From the NCBI RefSeq assembly GCF_020439865.1, contig NZ_JAGRPF010000135.1, positions 45,103 through 109,102 on the forward strand: 64,000 nucleotides of DNA, given 5' to 3'. The position numbers and the translations under genes were made by a program. Shown here piece after piece: positions 18,238 to 27,863 of the stretch. Every line of letters starts with the position of its first letter. Positions within the stretch are counted from its first letter, which is position 1. The DNA comes from Prosthecobacter sp. (lineage in GTDB: Bacteria > Verrucomicrobiota > Verrucomicrobiia > Verrucomicrobiales > Verrucomicrobiaceae). The notes under the pieces are model-generated. The model was not told the DNA's origin and made no database searches. It saw nothing but the letters and a program-made list of their open reading frames with translations.

Positions 18238-20850
18238 GTGTCCAGCCGCCTCATCCACCTCGGTGCGCTCCTGCTCTCCACGAGTCTCCTCTCGGCGGAG
18301 CACTGGGCTTTTCAGCCGCTGAAGCCCGGGAAAGAGCAGGATATCGATGCCTACATCAAGAAAACGCTCTCGCAGCATGGTCTGAAGCCTGCACCACGTG
18401 CAGACGCTCGCACCTTGATCCGCCGTGCGCACTTCGACCTCACCGGCCTCCCTCCGTTGGACGTGTCCGACACGTCCGACCTGTCTGACCTAGCCTACGC
18501 CAACCTTGTAGACTCCCTTCTCGCCTCGCCGCACTACGGTGAACAATGGGCCCGCCACTGGCTGGATGTGGCGCGCTATTCGGACACCAAGGGCTACGTC
18601 TATGCCCGCGAGGAGAAGAACTGGGTCCACGCGACGCCGTATCGCGACTGGGTCGTGAGTGCTCTGAACAACGACATGCCCTACGATCGATTCCTGCTCC
18701 TGCAGATCGCCGCGGATCAGGTCGTGCCGCCGAAGTCGCCCGACCTCGCGGCGATGGGCTTCCTTACTCTCGGACGACGTTTTCTCGGTGTGACCCATGA
18801 CATCATCGACGACCGCATCGATGTCGTCACCCGTGGCACGCTCGGGCTCACCGTCGCCTGCGCTCGCTGCCACGATCACAAATTCGATCCCATTCCGACG
18901 CGCGACTACTACGCGCTCTACGGCGTCTTCCAGAGTTGTGCGGAGGCGCTTGTGCCTTGCACGGACAGCGAAGACGCCGAACTCGCGGCGCTGGTGAAGA
19001 AAAATCGCGATTTGATGACGAAACGTCGCGAGGAGCAAATGGCACGCACGCGTGCGAGGGCCGCCGACTACATCGCGGCACAGAATGAGCTCGATAAATA
19101 CCCAGAGGAAGTCTTCGGCCAGCTTCTCGACGAGAAGGATCTCAATCCTTTCATCGTGCATCGTTGGAAGGCCTGGCTGGAAAAGCATCCGGGGGTCAAA
19201 ATCACCGACGAACTTCTCAAGCGTCCCGACTCGCCCGCCTTTGTTCCCGACGAACACATCGCGAACAACGAGATGTACTTCCCGAATGGCGTCACCACCG
19301 AGTTGTGGAAGTCGCAGGCCGAGGTTGACCGGTTCCTCATCAAAAACACCACAGCGCCGACTCATGCGACGATCTTGGTGGATCGCGCCACACCGAGCAC
19401 GCCGCGTGTGTTCACGCGTGGCAATCCACTCACCAAGGGAGACGAGGTTCCGCGTCATTTCCTGAGCCTGTTCGGCGATCAGCAGCCCTTCAAGATCGGC
19501 AGCGGTCGCCTGGAGCTCGCGCAGGCGATCAGCGCTCCCAACAATCCGCTCACCGCCCGTGTGATGGTGAACCGTATCTGGCAGCATCACTTCGGTCGTG
19601 GTCTGGTCAGCACACCGAGCGACTTCGGCAAGCAAGGAACACTGCCGAGTCATCCTGAACTCCTCGACTGGCTCGCCACCGAGTTCATCCGCAGCGGCTG
19701 GAGCATCAAGCACATGCATCGGCTCATCATGCTGTCGCAGACCTATCAGCAGAGCAGCCAGGCGAACGACCCACGCGATCCCGACAACAAGTTCCTCGCC
19801 CGCTTCACTCCGCATCGTCTCAGCTTTGAAGAAGCACGCGACACGTGGCTCGCCAGCGCAGGGCGGTTGAATTTGCGTGCCGGAGGGCGACCCGAACCGT
19901 TGTTCGCTTCCAGCAACACACGCCGCACGCTCTACGCGTTCGTAGATCGTGAGAACCTTCCCGCGGTCATGCGCACGTTCGATTTCGCAAACCCCGATCT
20001 CTCCATTCCGCAACGCGCCGAGACCACGGTGCCACAGCAGGCGCTTTTCGGCATGAATCATCCGTTTGTGGTGCAACAAGCCAAGGCGCTGGTGAAAAAC
20101 GCTCAAACACAGAGCACCGACGAGGCGCGAATTCGTTTCCTGTATGACCGGCTGTTTCAGCGCAAACCCACCAGCGATGAAGCAGCCTCAGCATTGGCAT
20201 TCGTGAGCATCAACCCCGAACCTGTCCTCGCCGGATCAGATCATTCCAAGGTCTGGCAATACGGTTTTGGTGAATGGGATGAGAACACTGGACGCGTGAA
20301 GCAATTCCAGCCGCTGCCGCACTTTAACGGTCACGCGTGGCAGGGCGATGTGGACTGGCCGAATGCAAAGCTTGGCTGGGCCCAACTCACGGCTGATGGC
20401 GGACACCCGGGAAATGACCGCAAGCACGCCGTCGTGCGTCGCTGGATCGCGCCTGCGGATGGAAGCTACGATCTGCGTTCCACCCTGATCCACGACCCGA
20501 AGCCCGGCGACGGCATCCGCGCCTTCGTCAGTCATTCACGGCTCGGCAAACTGCTCAGCACGAAAGTGCATGCCTCCACAGCCGACCTCAGCCTTGCGGC
20601 CATCTCGTGCAAAGCCGGTGACGCGCTCGACTTCATCGTCGACATCGACGTCGCGCTGAACAGTGATCAATTCCAGTGGTCGCCGCAGATCAGCGCGAGC
20701 ACGGCCATCGCTGGTTCCGGCGGCGACAGTGTCGCCGAGGTGTGGGATGCGCGAAAAGATTTCGGCGAACAGCCCAAAGTGAGCCTGAATGCCTGGGAAC
20801 AGCTCGCTCAGGTGCTCATGCTCTCGAACGAGTTCATGTTTGTGGATTGA
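18238..20850 (+). CDS. DUF1549/DUF1553 (PSCyt2/PSD1) secreted protein
   Basis: 870 residues. From a GTG at 18238 the product starts with a signal peptide (SSRLIHLGALLLSTSLLSA, cleavage before EHW). An ATG at 18172 would add 22 residues in front of it. The DUF1549 domain (about 35-230) has LIRRAHFDLTGLPP, YGEQWARHWLDVARYSD and VACARCHDHKFDPI, a CxxCH-like element. The DUF1553 domain (about 380-650) has PRVFTRGNP, ARVMVNRIWQHHFGRGLV and SDFGKQGTLPSHPELLDWLA. It lacks the N-terminal cytochrome c module many relatives carry. In this phylum such genes normally sit directly before a DUF1501 gene; here that partner is 5.7 kb away. Confidence 0.93.
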   Translation: MSSRLIHLGALLLSTSLLSAEHWAFQPLKPGKEQDIDAYIKKTLSQHGLKPAPRADARTLIRRAHFDLTGLPPLDVSDTSDLSDLAYANLVDSLLASPHYGEQWARHWLDVARYSDTKGYVYAREEKNWVHATPYRDWVVSALNNDMPYDRFLLLQIAADQVVPPKSPDLAAMGFLTLGRRFLGVTHDIIDDRIDVVTRGTLGLTVACARCHDHKFDPIPTRDYYALYGVFQSCAEALVPCTDSEDAELAALVKKNRDLMTKRREEQMARTRARAADYIAAQNELDKYPEEVFGQLLDEKDLNPFIVHRWKAWLEKHPGVKITDELLKRPDSPAFVPDEHIANNEMYFPNGVTTELWKSQAEVDRFLIKNTTAPTHATILVDRATPSTPRVFTRGNPLTKGDEVPRHFLSLFGDQQPFKIGSGRLELAQAISAPNNPLTARVMVNRIWQHHFGRGLVSTPSDFGKQGTLPSHPELLDWLATEFIRSGWSIKHMHRLIMLSQTYQQSSQANDPRDPDNKFLARFTPHRLSFEEARDTWLASAGRLNLRAGGRPEPLFASSNTRRTLYAFVDRENLPAVMRTFDFANPDLSIPQRAETTVPQQALFGMNHPFVVQQAKALVKNAQTQSTDEARIRFLYDRLFQRKPTSDEAASALAFVSINPEPVLAGSDHSKVWQYGFGEWDENTGRVKQFQPLPHFNGHAWQGDVDWPNAKLGWAQLTADGGHPGNDRKHAVVRRWIAPADGSYDLRSTLIHDPKPGDGIRAFVSHSRLGKLLSTKVHASTADLSLAAISCKAGDALDFIVDIDVALNSDQFQWSPQISASTAIAGSGGDSVAEVWDARKDFGEQPKVSLNAWEQLAQVLMLSNEFMFVD
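18463..18489 (+). repeat. three tandem 9-base units inside the DUF1549 gene
   Basis: GTGTCCGAC, ACGTCCGAC and CTGTCTGAC follow each other in frame and encode VSD-TSD-LSD between LTGLPPLD and LAYANL. They form an insertion-like low-complexity stretch within the otherwise conserved DUF1549 N-terminal domain. Confidence 0.6.
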
Positions 20851-20885
20851 GTGCCTGCATTGGCGAATATGAGGTCCACAACAGT

Positions 20886-23800
20886 TCACTTCACCACCAC
20901 TCGGTAAAACACACGGCCACCCGGAGGCGTCGTTGCATCAGTGACGGAGTTCTGAGGGGGAGTAGGTTCGACATCATCCGCCACGATTTGCCACGCGCTT
21001 AGGTCGAAGGATCGTTCCACCCGATAGAGCCGTCCGACCACTGGGGCCCAGGAGATGGCGCTGGTTGAGATTCCAGTTTCAGCGCTCGTGCTAGTGTTGA
21101 ACTGACCAACGCCAAGTTTTGATTGGTTGTTGTTCGGGTCTGTGCCCGAGAGAAATTCAGCCAACGCATCAAAGCCATCCCCATCCGCATCCAAAGTTGC
21201 ATTGGCGGGATTCGAATCACTCATGCCGTGGGATTGCTCCCACCACCTCGGGATACCGTCACCATCGTCATCAATCCAAAGGTTTAGCGCAAATGGCGAT
21301 TCGTTGTTCTCCAGATCGATGTCACTCGCGAAATCCTCTTCATCAATGACCAGCAGATATGCCCGATCTCCTTCAGGGTGCGTGCCTGCGATCAGGTCAA
21401 AGGGAATGTCCACCGACTGCCCCGGTGCCAGTTGGCTCACGCTCGTCTCCGCCAGCGTCGCACCGCCATCCGCTGCTTTCAGCCGCAGCGTGGTCACGGG
21501 AGATTCCGGGGCGGAGAGATTCCGCACTTTGACCACGACCCGCGCCGAGCCATCCCGCAGCACCGAGCCCGACTGATATTCGAGAGCAAGATCCACCCCG
21601 TTGATGGGCAGGGCTAGAGTGTTGTTAGTTTCATCCGACTCCGACACCAATGAGGCAGGATCAATCTTGAGATGAATTGTCCGCGCCTGTTCAGGTTGAG
21701 GCACGGTCCAGTTTAGCGTCACCTCGGTTTCCGCCGCAGCTTCCAACCAGCCAGGTATTATCTCGGCTCCAATCAAGGTTCCTCCATTGTCCGGATCCCC
21801 GTCATAGAAGGCCACTTCCACGTTCGAGACCGCCAGATTGCCTGAGTTTTTCACCCGCGCCTTCAGTGTCAGTGCATCGCCGGGAAGGAAGGTGGTGCCA
21901 TCTGCAGTCAGACCTTCTGGGACAGCTACCAAGTCTCGCACAAGCGCACGCTTCGCCAGCATCAGATCCACCTGTCCAGGCTGCGGCACACCTTCCACCT
22001 CGATCACGCCTCCGCCCTCCACGACCACGTTCTTCGTGACCTTGGTGATCTGCACGTTGTTGTAGGCCAGCGTCAGATTCCCCGCCGCATCCCACACCGG
22101 CGCAAAGGAACGCTCCAAGTCGGAGTCTTGGGAGAGAAAAGAGTCCTGTCCCCAGGTGCCTGAGGCGGGATCATACACCCGGTAGTGAGCGTCTGCGCCG
22201 TGCTCCGTCATCTCCTGCCAGATCAGCGCCAGATTCCCGGCAGGACCGATGGTGGCCGCGAAATCCTCGAAACCCATGTCCGTCGAGCCAGTCCGCACCA
22301 CGGTCGGAGTTCCGGCGAAATTCACATCCATCACCAGATCATCATTGCGTGACCAGACGGCATACACATTCCCTGCCGCATCCAGCACCACGCGAGCGTT
22401 GCGGTCAGGCACCGCATCGGTCGTGTGGCGCGTCGCTGCCCCCCATATGCCGGTGGTGGCATTGTATAGCCGGTAAAAAACCTCTGCCGCTTCGTAGCCC
22501 TCTGCCTCATCATCCATGTCCAGGGTCCAGGCATAGACGCCCTTGTCACCCGCCGCCGCCAGGCTCTCCGAAAGCTCACCGGTCAGGTCGGTCACCAGCA
22601 CCTCGGCTGCCGACCATGTCTGCGTGGCCCGGTCCCAGCGCCGGGTCATCACCCGCATGTTCGTCACTGCTCCCGGCGCTCCCGTGCCATCCGTTTCATT
22701 GGCTTCGTTTTGGTTCCAGGTCAGCAGCAGGTCACCATCCGCCAGCGGTCCCGACAATTGTGGTTTGAAATCCAGGAACGCGTTGTCCGTCAGCGCCTCT
22801 GGCGTTGACCATGTAGCAGTAGCGTTATCCCAGCGGCTCCATACGATTTCCATCTGCGCCGACATATCCTCCGGCTCCACACCCGCGAACCCGGCATCTT
22901 TGACTCTCGCAAAGACAGCCATCGCATTTCCATCCCCATCATAGGCGACCTGAGGATCGAACTGTCCTCGAGGGTCGCTGGAAATTGATTCAGGTGCCGA
23001 CCACATGACACCGTCAAACCGAGAAAAGGCCACCTCGGTGAACTGCACCGTGCTGGCCGCTCCCGTGTCCCGCACATAGAGCAGCATCAACTCATTCCCA
23101 CGGCCAGCCAAAGCCGGTTCCGACTTGGGAAAGACATTCTCCAGCAGCGGAAAGGTCGCCTCCACCGGCGTTTCGGGATCACTCGGGATCATCATCGCCG
23201 CCACCCCGCCGCCCTCGGGCGCGCTGTTCTCCTCACTCACGGACTGTCCCATGCGGATGAAAGCGTCCAAGCCTGACGAGGCTTCTCCTGGTTCATTCGT
23301 CTCTGATGGCGGTGCCTCAGGTGGCGCTGCCATGAACTTCTCCTCACCCACCTGCCTCCAGGGGCGCACCATCGGCCGCCATCCTGCGGTTGCATTCGAG
23401 GTCGCTGCCAGCACACCGACTTCTTCAGCGGGCGGTGCCGCCTGAGCGTTCATGCTACTCGCTGAATCATTGGGAAATTCGATAAACACATACTCCGTTT
23501 CAAAATCGAAAACCCACAGAGACACTTCGATCCCCGCATAGGCTTTGACTCGCAGCTCTTTGAAAAACTCGCCGGGTATCCCAAACTTGATGCGCGGTTC
23601 ACCACCCACATAAATCCGAAACTTTTTGCTTTCATACTCTGCTTCCACCGCGCCTGTACCCGTCAGTTCAAAGCTCGTTACTCCAAAATCAGGATAGGCC
23701 TCCATCTCCAATTCGCCATTGAGGCCCGGTTTGAACCATATCTGGACCGTGACTGCCTTGAGTTTCTTCTTGGCCCATTTGACCCGGTCGGTCACCAAAT

Positions 23801-24965
23801 GAACCACAGGTCCAAGGAGTGAGAAGGGAGTAAAATCGGCGATTTTGTGCTTGCCGCTCAAGGCCAATGCGGCACCTACTTCGAAGCCGGAGAAATCAAT
23901 GCCATGGCTGATTGAGGCCGTGCCCTTGCCCTTGCCTTTGATCTCCGCACTAATGTCATCCATCGGTCCCAACTGGAGCTTGAAAGCTGAGTATTTGCTG
24001 GACTCACCCTCGAACTCACTGCCAATTTCCATTTCCCACTGACGGGTTCTTATATGGTAGGAAAACTGTCCTGCCACGCTGACTTCTCCACCCATGGTGC
24101 CCAAAACCGGCAGGGTGAACGCGCCTGCTGGCTTGTTTTGAGGAAAGGCGAATTTGAGCTTCAAAGAGAGTCCCTCAGATGATTTGTTGGCACCTGTCAG
24201 GTAAGCCCTCAGGGCATTGGGCAACGGGATCACCGCCACATCCACCAGACAAGGCGTGGAAGCCTGGGGCGTCGTGCCCGACCCTGGCGGCAGGCCGTAG
24301 GCCACCACGGAGATGGCATTCGCACGCTTTTGGAGCGTCGGGCTGAAATGCTGGTCCACGGAGAAAGTCGCCTCGTATTCAGGGCCATCACCTGTGTTGG
24401 AGTGGCTGCGGGTGCCGTTGGCAAAAAATTCGACATATTGCGGGATGAAGCCGTTCCAGTTCACACGCGCCTTGGCTTTGAACTCCACACCCCAGCCCGG
24501 CAAAAAGCAGCCATCCGGGTCCAGCTTCACCCATTCGACCACGGGACCGGTGCCCACTGGGGAGAGCGGGATGTTTCCCACATCCACCGAATGCTGACCC
24601 ACGCCCACCTGGACCTGCACGGGCTGGGAGGCATAACCCGTCGCGCTGGCGGTCAGGGTGGTACCCGCCGTCAGATCGACATTCGCGAGCGTGAAGATCC
24701 CCTGGCCGTTGCTCGTGGCCGTCGCTCCCGCCAGAGTCACCGTGGCACCGAACAAGGGCGTGAAACCCGAGGCTTCCAGCACCCGGCCTGTCACGGTTAC
24801 ATTACCAGTTCCTCGAGTGTCAACGGTGATGCTGGACGAATACCCAGAGTTGGCGTTGGCATCAGCGAGTAAAATTAGAGTCAAGACTACCAGCAGGAAA
24901 ACCCGGACAAAGGCGGAGTGGCTAAAATGCTGCTCGATGCTGTATCCTCGTTTGAGCATGCTCAT
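20886..24965 (-). CDS. giant secreted beta-rich protein (CARDB, propeller-like, EF-hand-like repeats)
   Basis: 1359 residues. The ATG at 24965 follows an AAGGAG site; a second ATG lies six bases on. A long signal peptide (helix FVRVFLLVVLTLILLA, cleavage near NANSG) leads to a carboxypeptidase-regulatory-like beta domain (about 30-105, GRVLEASGFTPLFGATV). A large beta region follows (about 110-520), then propeller-like repeats of the form W-S-x-P-E with FDPQVAYDGDGNAMAV (about 610-1020). Two CARDB-like domains come next (about 1025-1240), then a Ca-binding DDDGDG/DADGDG stretch and a short C-terminal domain ending RVFYRVVVK. This architecture is typical of PVC surface or extracellular proteins; the ligand is unknown. 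Confidence 0.88.
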   Translation of the reverse strand: MSMLKRGYSIEQHFSHSAFVRVFLLVVLTLILLADANANSGYSSSITVDTRGTGNVTVTGRVLEASGFTPLFGATVTLAGATATSNGQGIFTLANVDLTAGTTLTASATGYASQPVQVQVGVGQHSVDVGNIPLSPVGTGPVVEWVKLDPDGCFLPGWGVEFKAKARVNWNGFIPQYVEFFANGTRSHSNTGDGPEYEATFSVDQHFSPTLQKRANAISVVAYGLPPGSGTTPQASTPCLVDVAVIPLPNALRAYLTGANKSSEGLSLKLKFAFPQNKPAGAFTLPVLGTMGGEVSVAGQFSYHIRTRQWEMEIGSEFEGESSKYSAFKLQLGPMDDISAEIKGKGKGTASISHGIDFSGFEVGAALALSGKHKIADFTPFSLLGPVVHLVTDRVKWAKKKLKAVTVQIWFKPGLNGELEMEAYPDFGVTSFELTGTGAVEAEYESKKFRIYVGGEPRIKFGIPGEFFKELRVKAYAGIEVSLWVFDFETEYVFIEFPNDSASSMNAQAAPPAEEVGVLAATSNATAGWRPMVRPWRQVGEEKFMAAPPEAPPSETNEPGEASSGLDAFIRMGQSVSEENSAPEGGGVAAMMIPSDPETPVEATFPLLENVFPKSEPALAGRGNELMLLYVRDTGAASTVQFTEVAFSRFDGVMWSAPESISSDPRGQFDPQVAYDGDGNAMAVFARVKDAGFAGVEPEDMSAQMEIVWSRWDNATATWSTPEALTDNAFLDFKPQLSGPLADGDLLLTWNQNEANETDGTGAPGAVTNMRVMTRRWDRATQTWSAAEVLVTDLTGELSESLAAAGDKGVYAWTLDMDDEAEGYEAAEVFYRLYNATTGIWGAATRHTTDAVPDRNARVVLDAAGNVYAVWSRNDDLVMDVNFAGTPTVVRTGSTDMGFEDFAATIGPAGNLALIWQEMTEHGADAHYRVYDPASGTWGQDSFLSQDSDLERSFAPVWDAAGNLTLAYNNVQITKVTKNVVVEGGGVIEVEGVPQPGQVDLMLAKRALVRDLVAVPEGLTADGTTFLPGDALTLKARVKNSGNLAVSNVEVAFYDGDPDNGGTLIGAEIIPGWLEAAAETEVTLNWTVPQPEQARTIHLKIDPASLVSESDETNNTLALPINGVDLALEYQSGSVLRDGSARVVVKVRNLSAPESPVTTLRLKAADGGATLAETSVSQLAPGQSVDIPFDLIAGTHPEGDRAYLLVIDEEDFASDIDLENNESPFALNLWIDDDGDGIPRWWEQSHGMSDSNPANATLDADGDGFDALAEFLSGTDPNNNQSKLGVGQFNTSTSAETGISTSAISWAPVVGRLYRVERSFDLSAWQIVADDVEPTPPQNSVTDATTPPGGRVFYRVVVK

Positions 24966-25134
24966 GGCGCTCCTTAAAAACGCATCTGCATGAGCAACAC
25001 ACGGGGGATGCACCGCACGTGCAGCTTGCTGGATCTTTGGACTCTTCATATTTCTGTCATCTGTGTTCGTGCTTCACAATTTCTTCAGCCGTCACCTTCC
25101 GATCTGGCTGTTCCGCTCATTCTGCTCGTGTTGA

Positions 25135-26349
25135 TCATGGGGTTGAAATGCGGGCAGGGCGGAACCCTAGGCCTCTGTCAACTGTTGACGGCTTGGAGAG
25201 GTCGCGACTAGCGGAACGGCAATCAGAAGGAATCGCCACCCATCCTCCGCCCCGGACAATCCTCTCGTCGGCTGCGCTCGACGCTGGCCCTGGGGGAGGA
25301 GGCCCACGAGGGTTAATCGCCCCATTTCGATAGTAAACATCGGAATACCAATCCCAGCACCGCTCCCGAATATTCCCCGTCATGTCGTGGAGTCCGTAAC
25401 CGTTGGCCGCGAAACTGCCCACGGGAGAAGTGTAAGGTTGTATTCCGTCATTATAGCTGGGGTGGTAGCCACTTGTCGGACCGAGGTCGTAGCTACCAGC
25501 GCCGCCGCCTAAGCTCCAGTAATTCGCTTGGCTGTGTGAAATTGTGTCCCCCCACGGGAAACGCAGCCCGCTCTGTCCACCGCGCGCCGCCTTCTCCCAC
25601 TCCGCCTCCGTCGGCAGGCGGTAACCACCCGCAGCCCAATTGCAGGCCACCGTGTCGCTCGTGCCCGCACCCGTCTTATAGGTTACGCCTGAAACGGTGT
25701 AGCAGGGCGTCAGACCATCTTTTTGACTCCTTGCGTTACACCACTTCACTATGTCATACCAGTTAATCGAATGCACGGGATGATTTCCCGCCTTACCGGC
25801 TCCAGATGCCAAGTCTGTGTAGCCATTCACGAGTCCCCAGGTCCGCACTTCATCCCACAGATCCTTCGTCACCTCATACTTCGCCATGTAAAAAGCGCTG
25901 ACATACACGGATACTGGCGGCTGATCATAGTACGTGTCACCGCTCGTGCGGCCCATGGTGAACCAGCCCGCCGGGATGAACTCCAACTCATCCGGTGCTG
26001 CAGGTGCGCTGGCTGTGATACGAAACCGTACTGCCTGTGAGTACTGCCCGTCCCAGTCCGCCCCGGCATTCCATACCACGTGCTTGTTCAGCCCCATGCC
26101 CACCCCGTTCCCTACGGCTCCGCTTAGGCTGGTGGCAGGGACATTGAAGTTTACGCCACCATCGGCCGAGGCCGCCACCTGCACGGTGGCCAGTCCGGAG
26201 GTCCCGCTTAGATCATAATACACATCCACCAGCTTCGTTCCCGCCCGCTGCGCCGCACGGACATTGGAAACAATCGGGTCCGCCCCGAGCGCCATTGCGC
26301 CAGCCATCGTGAAAATCATTGTCGCCAAGAATCGGATGTCGGACCTCAT
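25135..26349 (-). CDS. secreted FGE/SUMF1-like domain protein
   Basis: 404 residues. A signal peptide (MRSDIRFLATMIFTMAGAMALG, cleavage before ADPIV) precedes an Ig-like N-terminal domain (about 25-125, VSNVRAAQRAGTKLVDVYYDLSG). A complete formylglycine-generating-enzyme-like domain follows (about 130-400) with FIPAGWFTMG, YEVTKDLW, GGYRLPTEAEWEKAARGG, FPWGD, GLHDMTGNIRE and IVRGGGW. True FGEs have two catalytic Cys in the GGSxxCxxSxC region; here it reads GGGWVAIPSDC, so the first Cys is missing. It is therefore probably a binding or structural paralogue, not a sulfatase activator. The frame extends 138 bases upstream, but that would precede the signal peptide. Confidence 0.9.
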   Translation of the reverse strand: MRSDIRFLATMIFTMAGAMALGADPIVSNVRAAQRAGTKLVDVYYDLSGTSGLATVQVAASADGGVNFNVPATSLSGAVGNGVGMGLNKHVVWNAGADWDGQYSQAVRFRITASAPAAPDELEFIPAGWFTMGRTSGDTYYDQPPVSVYVSAFYMAKYEVTKDLWDEVRTWGLVNGYTDLASGAGKAGNHPVHSINWYDIVKWCNARSQKDGLTPCYTVSGVTYKTGAGTSDTVACNWAAGGYRLPTEAEWEKAARGGQSGLRFPWGDTISHSQANYWSLGGGAGSYDLGPTSGYHPSYNDGIQPYTSPVGSFAANGYGLHDMTGNIRERCWDWYSDVYYRNGAINPRGPPPPGPASSAADERIVRGGGWVAIPSDCRSASRDLSKPSTVDRGLGFRPARISTP

Positions 26350-26501
26350 GACGCGCGATGGTGGCCACATTGAGGCTGAGTGCAAGCGTATCAGACTAAG
26401 CCTGGAGGCAACTTGCGTAGGTCCTCGTGTCTTCATACGGGTTTCCATGCGTGGATCGGAGGTGCCAGCAAGCATGCTTCCGAACACCCCGTATTTCCAT
26501 C

Positions 26502-27857
26502 ATGCCCCCTCAACTCTCCCGCCGTGATTTTCTCCGCCGTTCCGGCATGGGGATGGCCATGCTGGGATTGGGCGACACGCTGCTGGCCTCGAAGCCGCAT
26601 TACGCCCCGAAGGCGAAACGCGTGATTCACTTCTTCCTCAATGGCGGGCCGTCGCATGTGGACACCTTTGATCCGAAGCCGGCGCTGATGCGCTATGCGG
26701 GCAAGCCGGTGCCGAGCCATCGCATCACAGAGCGGAAGACGGGCGCGGCGTTCCCTTCGCCGTTCAAGTTCCAGCGCTACGGACAGAGCGGCATCGAGGT
26801 GAGCGAGTTGTTCGCAAAAACGGCGGCGCACATCGACGACATCGCCGTAATCCGCTCGATGCAGGCGCAGGTGCCCAACCATGAGCCGTCGCTGATGCTC
26901 ATGAACTGCGGCGACTCCATCCAGCCGCGGCCGAGCATGGGCGCGTGGTTGACGTATGGTCTCGGCAGCGAGAACGCGAACCTGCCGGGCTTCATCGCGA
27001 TGTGTCCCGGCGGCATGCCGATCAAAGGCGCGGAGAACTGGCAGGCGGCGTTCCTTCCGGGCGCGTTTCAGGGCACCTATGTCGATTCGAAGCATGAGGC
27101 GGTGGACCGTTTGATCGAAAACATCCGCAGTCCGCATGCAGACACGAACGTGCAGCTTCGCCAGCTTGAGCTGCTGCGGCGAATCAATGCCGCGCATCGC
27201 GCCGAGCGCAGTGATCTGCGGCTGGAGGCACGCATTCAGAGCTTCGAGCTCGCCTTTCGCATGCAGATGGAGGCGGCGGACGCGTTTGATGTGACCCAGG
27301 AGCCGGCGCACATTCGCAAAATGTACGGCGACGGCGTTCATGCGCGGCAGACACTCATCGCGCGTCGTCTGCTCGAGCGCGGCGTGCGCATGGTGCAGCT
27401 CTGGCATGGCGCGGGACAGCCATGGGACAATCACGACAACATCGAGACGAACCATCGCAAGCTCGCAAACGACATCGACCAGCCCATCGCAGCGCTTTTG
27501 AGCGATCTGAAGCAGCGTGGCATGCTGGAGGACACGCTGGTCATCTGGGGCGGCGAATTTGGCCGCACGCCGACGGTGGAACTCGCGGGCGGCAAGTCGA
27601 AGCTGGGTCGCGATCACAATCACTACGGCTTCAGCGTCTGGATGGCCGGCGGCGGCATCAAAGGTGGCACGATCCACGGCAGCACGGACGAGTTCGGCTT
27701 CGCTGCTCAGGACAATCCCACCAGCGTTCACGACCTGCATGCCACGATCCTACACCTGCTCGGCATTCAGCACGAAGAGCTGACCTACCGCTATGCCGGT
27801 CGCGACTTCCGCCTCACGGACGTGTATGGCGACGTGATCACGCCGATCGTGGCGTGA
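26502..27857 (+). CDS. DUF1501 secreted protein (sulfatase-like fold), copy 1
   Basis: 451 residues. A twin-arginine signal (SRRDFLRRSGMGMAMLGLG) starts at the ATG at 26502. The DUF1501 domain follows: FFLNGGPSHVDTFDPKP, PNHEPSLMLMNCG, ARRLLERGVRMVQLWHG, WDNHDN, LVIWGGEFGRTP and DHNHYGFSVWMAGGG. The fold resembles alkaline-phosphatase/sulfatase enzymes and the His/Asp/Glu positions fit metal binding; its reaction is unknown. The expected partner (DUF1549/1553) lies upstream beyond two minus-strand genes. It converges with the haem-binding protein gene, 6 bases apart. Confidence 0.94.
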   Translation: MPPQLSRRDFLRRSGMGMAMLGLGDTLLASKPHYAPKAKRVIHFFLNGGPSHVDTFDPKPALMRYAGKPVPSHRITERKTGAAFPSPFKFQRYGQSGIEVSELFAKTAAHIDDIAVIRSMQAQVPNHEPSLMLMNCGDSIQPRPSMGAWLTYGLGSENANLPGFIAMCPGGMPIKGAENWQAAFLPGAFQGTYVDSKHEAVDRLIENIRSPHADTNVQLRQLELLRRINAAHRAERSDLRLEARIQSFELAFRMQMEAADAFDVTQEPAHIRKMYGDGVHARQTLIARRLLERGVRMVQLWHGAGQPWDNHDNIETNHRKLANDIDQPIAALLSDLKQRGMLEDTLVIWGGEFGRTPTVELAGGKSKLGRDHNHYGFSVWMAGGGIKGGTIHGSTDEFGFAAQDNPTSVHDLHATILHLLGIQHEELTYRYAGRDFRLTDVYGDVITPIVA

Positions 27858-27863
27858 TCGATT

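Noticed and set aside
18490..20106. 538-codon open frame on the minus strand
   Set aside because: Antisense shadow of the DUF1549/1553 gene; Arg-rich product with no recognisable family.
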